From Nocardioides xinjiangensis (GTDB lineage Bacteria > Actinomycetota > Actinomycetes > Propionibacteriales > Nocardioidaceae): DNA of 64,000 nucleotides. The stretch lies in NCBI RefSeq assembly GCF_017916455.1, contig NZ_JAFMSY010000002.1, positions 248,001 through 312,000 on the forward strand, written 5' to 3'. Below are positions 9,801 to 15,294 of the stretch, piece by piece. The notes below the pieces were generated by a model that did no database searches, had not been told where the DNA came from, and saw only the letters and a list, made by a program, of their open reading frames with translations. Both the position numbers and the translations under genes were made by a program. Positions within the stretch are counted from its first letter, which is position 1; each line of letters opens with the position of its first letter.

Positions 9801-11502
9801 GGGCTCCGCGCCGCTCTACGTCCACTTCGAGGCGAACGCCACCGACCCGGACGGCGACGACCTGACCTACCTGTGGGACTTCGGGCAGGGTGACGGTCCG
9901 TCCGACCAGTCGACGGCCGCCCACGCGCACGTCACGTACGCCGACCCCGGCTCGTACACCGCGACCCTGACCGTCAGCGACGGCGAGGGCGGGACGTACG
10001 AGGAGGAGTTCGAGATCACCGTCACCGGTGAGGCGCCACGTGTCACCGCCACGGCGACCCCGACCAGCGGCCGGGCCCCGCTCGTGGTGGGCTTCAGCGG
10101 GACGGCGGAGGACGACCAGGGCGGAGCCATCACCTACCAGTGGGACTTCGGTGACGGCACGTCCTCGCAGGCCGGGCCGAAGCCGCTCGCGTCGCACACC
10201 TACACCGAGCCGGGCACCTACCAGGCGAGGCTGACCGCGACGGACGAGGACGGCAACACCGGCTCGGCCACGGTGCAGATCGACGTGGAGTCCCTGCCGG
10301 AGATCGAGGCCACGGCCACGCCGGCCACCGGCGAGGCCCCGCTCGAGGTGCAGCTCGACACCACGGTCGTGACCGAGGGCACGTTCTTGGCGTTCGCCCA
10401 CGGCCTCCACGCCTACCCCGACGCCGCCGGCACGGCCTCCATGGTCCGCTCCCGAGGGACCACGGTGACCACGATCGACGTCACGGGCGTCAAGCCGAAC
10501 GCCCCGCACATGGTGCACGTGCACGAGCGGGCCTGCGGTGACGCGAACGGTGGGCCGCACTTCCGCTTCGACGAGACCCTGCCCTACTCGGAGGAGAACG
10601 AGATCTGGCCGATGTTCACCGCGGACGCCGACGGTGCCAGCGGGGAAGTCGTGGTGACGAGCACGCAGCGTGCCGGCGCCAAGGCGAGGTCGATCGTGGT
10701 CCACGACCCCGACGACGGCTCGCAGCGGATCGCGTGCGTCGACCTGGCGCCCAGCACCGCCGGGCTGACGTACGCCTGGGACCTCGGCGACGGCACGACC
10801 GCTGAAGGCCCCAGCCCGACCCACACCTACACCGAGCCCGGGACCTACCGGGCAACGGTGACCGTGGGCAGCCAGGACGGCACCGACGAGGTCACCTCCT
10901 CGGTGGAGATCGTCGTCACCGGCGACGACCCGACCGACCCGACGGCCCCGGGAACGGGTGACACCACTCCCCCGGACACGACCGTCACCGGCGGTCCGAC
11001 GGGCGCGGCGCGCGGACCGGCGGCGACGTTCACCTTCGCCTCCTCCGAGCCGGGCAGCACCTTCGAGTGCAGCCTCGACGGGAAGGCCTGGACGGCCTGC
11101 GCGTCGCCGGCGACGTTCACCAAGCTGGCGCAGGGCGAGCACGAGCTGAGGGTCCGCGCGACCGACAGGGCCCGCAACACCGACGCCAGCCCGGCCGTGC
11201 GCACGTGGACCGTCGACCGCGGCAAGCCGAAGGCACGCCTGGTGTCGGGCACGGAGCCGACGCGGGACCGTACGCCCACGGTGCGCGTGCGCATCAGCGA
11301 CCGCCACGACAGGCTGCGGTCCGGCGACGTGAAGGTGCGCTTCGACGGCCGGGCCGCAGCCAGAGTGCGGGTGAGCCGGAGGGGCATGCTGGTCGCGACG
11401 TCGAAGGCGCTCGCCCCCGGCAGGCACCGCGTCCTGGTGACGGTGCGTGACGAGGCGGGCAACTCCCGCACCGTCCGCTGGTGGGTCCGCGTCCTGCGCT
11501 GA
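3817..11502 (+). CDS. Giant secreted mosaic protein: PQQ-type sugar dehydrogenase, eight PKD, CBM6, 3-keto-disaccharide-hydrolase-like, cupredoxin and SOD-like domains
   Basis: A 2561-aa exported protein. Approximate order: signal peptide 1-32; Thr/Gly/Ser linker 45-85; glucose/sorbosone dehydrogenase (GSDH) propeller 94-578 ('LRGKILRV', 'GLRNPYRLG'); PKD1 585-668; CBM6-like 786-920; PKD2; 3-keto-disaccharide-hydrolase/DUF1080-like domain 1012-1198 ('LFDGTDLSAWK'); PKD3 and PKD4; beta-sandwich 1385-1570; DUF1349-like 1571-1783; PKD5; cupredoxin 1878-1975 with type-1 copper ligands His1922, Cys1962, His1965, Met1969; PKD6 and PKD7; PKD8 2162-2367 interrupted by a Cu/Zn-SOD-like insert 2189-2311; Ig-like C-terminus 2386-2561. 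The probable role is extracellular binding, oxidation and keto-sugar hydrolysis of carbohydrates. Related actinobacterial proteins often start with a ThuA domain, which is absent here. The ATG at 3817 is chosen for its GGAAGG site and signal peptide. No sortase or membrane anchor is visible. Function is inferred from domains. Confidence 0.88.
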   Translation: MHQRSRLLPVSLLSALTGLALALGLTVPVAAAVPDPVPRPASGSAAGAADDSAGTTTGTSTGRTTGESTGRTTGTTAGTSASDSAGGAAADAPDLSKFQKVVLGQGTGLGEVMELTVAPDGRVFFITRAGDISMYDPTDGSIEIIMNNPSLGVWSGLEDGGLGITLDPEFATNNWIYVYYAPLPASHNANRLSRLTVETSASGETFIDKSSEKVVLEVGTQRNVCCHSAGSLQFGDGGVLHLATGDNTSSSDNDGYSPHDERPGRSDYDAQKSSANTNDLRGKILRVIPRNDDAGDVDPSPGDGISYDIPEGNLFGEGGAYPTALHPDADPARTRPEIFAMGLRNPYRLGVDADTDVVYWGEVGPDSRVNSPNRGPRHFEEFNRTDVAMNGGWPYCGGEVGDDLTNMDFGGAYVDWDFVANRYRTNPDGSPKRFPCNDPDEMADVNDSPNSTGLRTLPPMTDAWIPYSDVGPYKYSAVQGSTPTGGQVYRQSQNTAAKETAFPAHYEGSYFMSEMSRGWIKEVRMDAAGNIVAVNDFMSGFVAPGDLEFGPDGSMYVLEYGTGFFSGSPQTKLVRIDYAINGSAPVARAGADVTEGDAPLSVEFTSAGTSDPDGDAVTYAWDLDGDGDTDSTAANPSYTYETAGDYTVLLTVTDSTGKTATAQVVVNVGNTAPRVRIELPADGGFYASGDDIPFVVDVQDAEETVDCSEVVVQEGLGHDIHVHPNLSVNGCAGTIRTAASADHGPDANTYGVLIATYRDGGANDGANAPLSGSDTVILQPKLRQAEHATNRQGVGYTGYDDKSGTRPGGGGLITGMGNGDWVMFDPMSLVNMTDVSVRYSGGPQAGAAVQLRAGAADGPVVATVPLDGGTQGQYFYKTVSAPITARDADAGGRPLFFVYSGGGEINFDELSVEGQGVAGNTSPVITSATATPGDGLAPLDVDFAVEASDPDGDDITYAWDFGVEGTEDDTATTATASWTYPEPGTYTATVTVEDETGKTTSKAVEVIVRQPCAAPPTPDEGYELLFDGTDLSAWKQAGPGGFTVENCALTSSGGLGLLWYSERTFDDYVVKLQFKLSDDGDNSGVFTRFPDPGEDPWVAVDHGHEIQIKEGQPGDEPQKTGSVYNFDREDRRNARPLGEWNDYEIRVSGQTYTMTLNGQVVNEYTSDGSRGTGGYIGLQNHGDADEVSFRNIQVKELEVQEPFVNTLTADPVRGGAPLTVDFTATGIDRQDDAITYEWDFGDGSDPVTGGAEVSHTYSDGGTFTARVTPVDAEGNRGLTRETEEITVLVDPVATATATPRCGVLPLEVEFDASATDPQDQAVTWRWDFGVEGTDDDTSTEKSPTWTYTEAGEYTATVTATDPDGNTGTSPVRIEVLADGECRPVADLSELFNNDGISTDANPGDGNFDGGGWSFAAELLPPAVQPDGGPVRLNGVDYDFGSPADGQLNNVEADGQVISLPTGTYDELSILATAHNGDVQEQGTLTYNDGTTAQVPLRFTDWAVTPKFGEEIAIDMPYRHNGGGDTSPRVMIFTQRVALEAGKQPDTLTLPVNPKLHVFAVSGVRAEGPPPPCEQPQRSDEFDDTELLDNCHWTVRRPDETAYDVSGGALHLTARPGEYNDTSNVITQDAPDGAWTATTKLTWDPTEAGQQAGLVVAGSGGSGFAKLTFVDKGDDNEWIEFLKSSSPSNNDFQFSGNWNTGGGSFDGPFLPDDFPTTFWLRFTSDGTELRGSYSTDGQQFVQVGDPRTLAGITNPRVGVMALKGGAPGNPVAHFDFFRWSGQQQGEAPTVSASAEPTSGTAPLTVAFSSEGTDPEGGELEHAWDFGVDGTQDDTAATADASWTYTEPGTYTATVTVTDPDGQTAEDTVEVVVEEPAETRTWVVDAVDEARGNYWRSADTGTSTVTVEVGDTVEWQFDQATMGHDLTSLNSGTAWQPELQEYRNPGGEPVRYTFTKPGTYEYWCSIHGATMRGTVIVEEPAADNQPPTADPFVDPRQGSAPLYVHFEANATDPDGDDLTYLWDFGQGDGPSDQSTAAHAHVTYADPGSYTATLTVSDGEGGTYEEEFEITVTGEAPRVTATATPTSGRAPLVVGFSGTAEDDQGGAITYQWDFGDGTSSQAGPKPLASHTYTEPGTYQARLTATDEDGNTGSATVQIDVESLPEIEATATPATGEAPLEVQLDTTVVTEGTFLAFAHGLHAYPDAAGTASMVRSRGTTVTTIDVTGVKPNAPHMVHVHERACGDANGGPHFRFDETLPYSEENEIWPMFTADADGASGEVVVTSTQRAGAKARSIVVHDPDDGSQRIACVDLAPSTAGLTYAWDLGDGTTAEGPSPTHTYTEPGTYRATVTVGSQDGTDEVTSSVEIVVTGDDPTDPTAPGTGDTTPPDTTVTGGPTGAARGPAATFTFASSEPGSTFECSLDGKAWTACASPATFTKLAQGEHELRVRATDRARNTDASPAVRTWTVDRGKPKARLVSGTEPTRDRTPTVRVRISDRHDRLRSGDVKVRFDGRAAARVRVSRRGMLVATSKALAPGRHRVLVTVRDEAGNSRTVRWWVRVLR
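3981..4052 (+). repeat. Three tandem 24-bp repeats coding a Thr/Gly/Ser linker
   Basis: Units at 3981-4004, 4005-4028 and 4029-4052 each begin GACCACGGGC and code eight residues of the type TTGxSTGR. They form the flexible linker between the signal peptide and the dehydrogenase propeller and may vary in copy number between strains. Confidence 0.7.
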
Positions 11503-11513
11503 TCCGAGCGCGG

Positions 11514-11544
11514 CCCCGCACCCGCCGGGCCGGCGGGTGCGGGG
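11514..11544. terminator. Hairpin terminator between convergent genes
   Basis: Two perfect 15-nt GC-rich arms with a 1-nt centre lie between the stop of the large secreted protein (11502) and the stop of the patatin gene (11555). There is no U-tract. The position between converging genes supports bidirectional termination. Confidence 0.65.
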
Positions 11545-11554
11545 CGTCGCGGCC

Positions 11555-12397
11555 CTACGCCTCCCAGACGCCTCGCACCTGGTCGACCAGGTCGGCCGAC
11601 TGGCGCAGGCCCGCCTCGGCTGCGACCGCGCGCTTGGACGGGTCCAGGAGGTTGCGCCCGAACGCCGCCAGCGCGTCTGCGTCCGGGGTCACCACCGACC
11701 AGGCGCGCGGGGCCACCCGTTCGAGCTGCGCGCGGATCGAGGCCTTCTTGCTGATCGCGCGCGGCAGCGGGGCCAGCACCACCACTCGCTCGGCGCCGCG
11801 CGCGACGTCGACGTTGGCCGTCGAGCGCATGCCGCCGTCCATGTAGGTCCGGCCGGCGATCTCGACGGGCGGCCACACCGTCGGCACCGCGCAGCTCGCG
11901 GCCACTGCCGCGACGAGGTCGACGCCGGACGCGGGGGTGAACACGGTGAACTCGCCGCTGGCGGTCTCCACCGCGGTCACCCGGAGGTCGCGGTCGGGCC
12001 AGTCGCGCACCGGCAGGCGCGAGCGGATGACGCCCTCGCGGTCGGCGCTGCCGGGGGCGTGCGACGCCACGGCCACGCGCCCCACCCGGGCGAGCTTCGC
12101 CCGCCCGCTGCCGGGCAGGGCGTACGGCGGCACCAGCTTGAGCGCCGCGATCCGGGACATCCGGCCACCGAGCTCGGCGTCCGCGGGCTCGAGCTGGGTG
12201 GCGTAGAGCTCCTCGAGCGGTTGGCCGTTGGTGACCTGGGCGCCGACGACCGAGCCGGCCGAGGTGCCGACCACGATGTCGGCCCCGGTCAGGTCGACGC
12301 CTGCCTGTGCGAGGCCGTGGAGGATGCCCAGCTCCCACGCGATGCCGGTGATCCCACCGCCGCCGAGGACCAGGGCCGAGGTGCCGCTTCCTGTCAT
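11555..12397 (-). CDS. Patatin-like phospholipase / acyl hydrolase
   Basis: A 280-aa Ser-Asp dyad lipase of the patatin family. The oxyanion-hole motif GGGGITG is at 12-18, the nucleophile elbow GTSAG at 44-48 (Ser46 catalytic), and the 'YMDGGMRS' motif near 190 carries the catalytic Asp. The expected reaction is hydrolysis of a fatty-acyl ester, such as a phospholipid. The natural substrate is unknown, and no signal peptide is seen, so it probably acts in the cytosol or at the inner face of the membrane. An imperfect -10 (TAGAAC) lies 6 nt before the ATG, so a leaderless mRNA is possible. Its neighbours give no functional link: it sits between the secreted giant protein and rpsA, each side closed by a strong hairpin. 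Confidence 0.88.
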   Translation of the reverse strand: MTGSGTSALVLGGGGITGIAWELGILHGLAQAGVDLTGADIVVGTSAGSVVGAQVTNGQPLEELYATQLEPADAELGGRMSRIAALKLVPPYALPGSGRAKLARVGRVAVASHAPGSADREGVIRSRLPVRDWPDRDLRVTAVETASGEFTVFTPASGVDLVAAVAASCAVPTVWPPVEIAGRTYMDGGMRSTANVDVARGAERVVVLAPLPRAISKKASIRAQLERVAPRAWSVVTPDADALAAFGRNLLDPSKRAVAAEAGLRQSADLVDQVRGVWEA

Positions 12398-12428
12398 GCG
12401 CCAGTTCTAGCGGACGCACCCTGACACG

Positions 12429-12463
12429 ACGAAGGCCCGCCGGGGATCCCGGCGGGCCTTCGT
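12429..12463 (-). terminator. Terminator hairpin downstream of rpsA
   Basis: Perfect 16-nt arms (ACGAAGGCCCGCCGGG and its complement) with a GAT loop, 20 nt after the rpsA stop and just upstream of the patatin gene. It is very stable but lacks a long T-run, as is common in high-GC genomes. Confidence 0.7.
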
Positions 12464-12482
12464 GCGAGGTGGTTTCAGCGGA

Positions 12483-13979
12483 TCAGTTGGAGCCGCCGGT
12501 CAGCTTCTCGCGGAGCGCCTGCAGCGCCTCGTCGGACGCCAGCGAGCCGCCGGTGTCGCCACCGGTCTCGGCCGCGGTGTCGCCGCCGGAGGAGTAGGAC
12601 GTGGCCTCGCCGGCCTCGACCTCGGCCTGCTTGGCCTCCTCCTGCTGCTTGACGTGCGCCTCCCAGCGGGCGTGCGCCTTGGCGTACTGCTCCTCCCAGG
12701 TGGCGCGCTGCTCGTCGTAGCCCTCGAGCCACTCGCCCGTCTCGGGGTCGAAGCCCTCGGGGTAGACGTAGTTGCCCTGCTCGTCGTAGGTCGCGGTCAT
12801 GCCGTAGAGGGTCGGGTCGAACTCCTCCACGTCGGCGGCCGTGGCGGTCTCGTTGGCCTGCTTGAGCGACAGCGAGATCCGGCGACGCTCGAGGTCGATG
12901 TCGATGATCTTGACCATGACGTCGTCGTTGACCTGGACGACCTGCTCGGGGATCTCGACGTGGCGCTCGGCGAGCTCGGAGATGTGCACCAGGCCCTCGA
13001 TGCCTTCCTCGACGCGGACGAACGAACCGAAGGGCACCAGCTTGGTGACCTTGCCCGGGACGATCTGACCGATCTGGTGGGTACGGGCGAAGTGCTGCCA
13101 CGGGTCCTCCTGGGTCGCCTTCAGCGACAGGGAGACACGCTCGCGGTCCATGTCGACGTCGAGGACCTCGACGGTGACCTCGTCGCCCACGGCGACGACC
13201 TCGGACGGGTGGTCGATGTGCTTCCAGGAGAGTTCCGAGACGTGGACGAGGCCGTCGACGCCACCGAGGTCCACGAACGCACCGAAGTTGACGATCGAGG
13301 ACACGACACCCTTGCGGATCTGGCCCTTCTGCAGCTGGGTGAGGAAGCCGTGGCGGACCTCGGACTGCGTCTGCTCGAGCCAGGCGCGGCGCGACAGGAC
13401 CACGTTGTTGCGGTTCTTGTCGAGCTCGATGATCTTGGCCTCGAGGGTCTGGCCGACGTAGGGCTGCAGGTCGCGGACGCGACGCATCTCCACCAGCGAT
13501 GCCGGGAGGAAGCCGCGCAGGCCGATGTCGAGGATCAGGCCGCCCTTGACGACCTCGATGACGGTGCCCTCGACGACGCCGTCCTCCTCCTTGACCTGCT
13601 CGATGGTGCCCCAGGCACGCTCGTACTGAGCCCGCTTCTTGGACAGGATCAGACGGCCTTCCTTGTCCTCCTTCTGGAGGACCAGGGCCTCGACCTTGTC
13701 GCCCACGGTGACGACCTCGTTGGGGTCGACGTCGTGCTTGATCGAGAGCTCGCGCGAGGGGATGACGCCCTCGGTCTTGTAGCCGATGTCGAGGAGGACC
13801 TCGTCGCGGTCCACCTTGACGATGGTGCCGTCGACGATGTCGCCGTCGTTGAAGTACTTGATGGTCTCGTCGATAGCGGCGAGGAAGTCCTCTTCGGACC
13901 CGATGTCGTTGACGGCCACCTGCGGGGCGTCGCCAGCCACGTCGTAGTGGGCCGGAAGAGAGGAGAGCGTGCTCGTCAT
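12483..13979 (-). CDS. rpsA: 30S ribosomal protein S1
   Basis: A 498-aa actinobacterial-type S1 with four S1 (OB-fold) RNA-binding domains at about 46-118, 131-200, 217-288 and 303-373 (the last two carry 'VDGLVHVSELS' and 'IEGLVHISELA'). A C-terminal charged extension is rich in Glu, Gln and aromatic residues. S1 brings mRNA to the 30S subunit. The start is the ATG at 13979 (MTSTLSSLP), the usual actinobacterial start; the upstream in-frame codons to 14039 have no family support. An AAGGA sequence lies about 12 nt before it. polA and coaE normally flank this gene. Here polA is 29 kb upstream and coaE 11 kb downstream, both on the same strand. Confidence 0.97.
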   Translation of the reverse strand: MTSTLSSLPAHYDVAGDAPQVAVNDIGSEEDFLAAIDETIKYFNDGDIVDGTIVKVDRDEVLLDIGYKTEGVIPSRELSIKHDVDPNEVVTVGDKVEALVLQKEDKEGRLILSKKRAQYERAWGTIEQVKEEDGVVEGTVIEVVKGGLILDIGLRGFLPASLVEMRRVRDLQPYVGQTLEAKIIELDKNRNNVVLSRRAWLEQTQSEVRHGFLTQLQKGQIRKGVVSSIVNFGAFVDLGGVDGLVHVSELSWKHIDHPSEVVAVGDEVTVEVLDVDMDRERVSLSLKATQEDPWQHFARTHQIGQIVPGKVTKLVPFGSFVRVEEGIEGLVHISELAERHVEIPEQVVQVNDDVMVKIIDIDLERRRISLSLKQANETATAADVEEFDPTLYGMTATYDEQGNYVYPEGFDPETGEWLEGYDEQRATWEEQYAKAHARWEAHVKQQEEAKQAEVEAGEATSYSSGGDTAAETGGDTGGSLASDEALQALREKLTGGSN

Positions 13980-14141
13980 GTGGAAGTGAATTCCTTGGAT
14001 GGGTGGAGTCGTGCGGACGCACGCAGCCGTCCGTTTCACTGGCCCTCCCCGTGACCGGTCGTGGACTGGTCACTGACGGGGGCCCGGCGAGCCCGGGTCC
14101 GCTCGGTATGGGAGCCGGGCAGACGACTGGCGCAGCTCGCT

Positions 14142-14172
14142 AGCCTACGCGTCCCCGGACGCCCGCGTCCAA
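14142..14172 (-). promoter_or_regulatory. Possible rpsA promoter
   Basis: On the minus strand TTGGAC (14172-14167) and TAGGCT (14147-14142) are separated by 19 nt, upstream of a roughly 155-nt leader. The spacer is longer than ideal, so this is tentative. The remainder of the 13980-14219 gap shows only short GC-rich inverted repeats. Confidence 0.35.
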
Positions 14173-14219
14173 CCGGCGGCGCACGCTCGCCGCACGCTCG
14201 CCGCGCCATCGTCCCACGC

Positions 14220-15122
14220 TCAGCCGCCGACCGGCCAGGCGTGGAGGTCGGCGGTCCGGGCGACGGCCCGGAGGAGTCGCGCGGCGCGGTCGGCGACCGG
14301 GTTCTCGCCGGCACGAGCTGCGAGGTCCACCAGGGCCCACAGGTCGGCGGCGCGTGCGCCGTCCAGCAGCGCGGCGGGCTCACCACCGCGGAGGTCGGTC
14401 CAGGCGTCCAGCACCGCCTCGACGTACGCGGCGTGGCGCTCGAAGCGCAGCAGGTTGCCGACGTCGGTCCACGGGTGCCCGGCGTGGGCGAACTCCCAGT
14501 CGAGGACCGCCGTCACCGCGAGCGACGCCGGGTCGACGAGCAGGTTCTTGGGGTTGAGGTCGCTGTGCACGAGGCAGGCGCGGTCGACCACGTCCAGGCG
14601 CTCCTGGGCCACACGCGCCACCTCGACGAGCCCGCGACGCTCCGCCTCGGGCCAGGTCGGCAGCCGCTCCCGCACCCAGTCCACGAGACCGCCGTCGGGG
14701 AACCGGCCCACGGAGAGCTCGGCGTCCGCGAACGGGCCGCGCCGGAGCATCGGCATCCCCGCCAGGGTGGCGGCGAGCGTGCCGGTCGCCCGGCCGAGTC
14801 GGCGGAGTCCGTCCGCGTCGCCGGCGGCGGTGAGCCGGGCGACGGCGAGGTCGCCGCGCTCCCCCGGCAGCCACGACGTGACGAGGAGCCCCGGCTGCCC
14901 GGTGCCGGGGTGCGCGCGGCGCACCTCGACCACCTCCGGCACCGGCACCAGCCCCCGGACCAGGCGCACCACCGCGGCGTCCACCTCGGGCGCCTCCGGA
15001 CCGCGCCGGTCGTCGGGCGGGTAGAGCCGTACGACGACCCGGTCGCCGGCCGCCTCGCCGAGGAACGTGCGACCGGAGTGGCCGCCGGGCAGCACGGTCA
15101 GGGAGGCGTCCGGGGAGGTCAC
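14220..15122 (-). CDS. Phosphotransferase of the aminoglycoside phosphotransferase (APH/choline kinase) fold
   Basis: About 300 aa. The catalytic loop 'VHSDLNPKN' carries the Brenner-type HxDxxxxN motif, and 'VLDWEFA' is the metal-binding DW(E) motif that replaces the kinase DFG. An N-terminal lobe with 'LPGGHSGRTF' forms the nucleotide-binding loop. Such proteins phosphorylate small molecules (aminoglycosides, choline, homoserine, fructosamine and others). The substrate cannot be read from sequence, and calling it a resistance gene would be unsafe. The GTG at 15122 is chosen because homologous APH proteins begin close to the glycine-rich loop. A GTG at 15197 would add 25 Arg-rich residues. 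It stands alone, divergent from the TSP3 protein at 15295. Confidence 0.75.
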   Translation of the reverse strand: MTSPDASLTVLPGGHSGRTFLGEAAGDRVVVRLYPPDDRRGPEAPEVDAAVVRLVRGLVPVPEVVEVRRAHPGTGQPGLLVTSWLPGERGDLAVARLTAAGDADGLRRLGRATGTLAATLAGMPMLRRGPFADAELSVGRFPDGGLVDWVRERLPTWPEAERRGLVEVARVAQERLDVVDRACLVHSDLNPKNLLVDPASLAVTAVLDWEFAHAGHPWTDVGNLLRFERHAAYVEAVLDAWTDLRGGEPAALLDGARAADLWALVDLAARAGENPVADRAARLLRAVARTADLHAWPVGG

Positions 15123-15294
15123 GAGTCGATCGTGGCATGTCCGGCGGCGCAACCTTCGACGAACGTTTTCACCCCAACGGGTAGCGATTTGTGTCACTTG
15201 TGCGTGGCCGTGTCGTTGTTCGGGTTAGATCAGCCGTAACGGTTGCGTGGGATTCTCGTGGGTCACGCAGCATCCACATCACCAGGGGGTAGAG

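Noticed and set aside
4843..11427. Very long open frame on the minus strand opposite the giant secreted protein
   Set aside because: It is the mirror of a real gene in GC-rich DNA. The translation is rich in Arg/Gly/Val/His with no domain, while the plus-strand frame has a signal peptide and many recognisable domains.
14220..15122. Aminoglycoside resistance gene
   Set aside because: Only the general APH kinase motifs are present; the family has many metabolic members and nothing in the context points to resistance.
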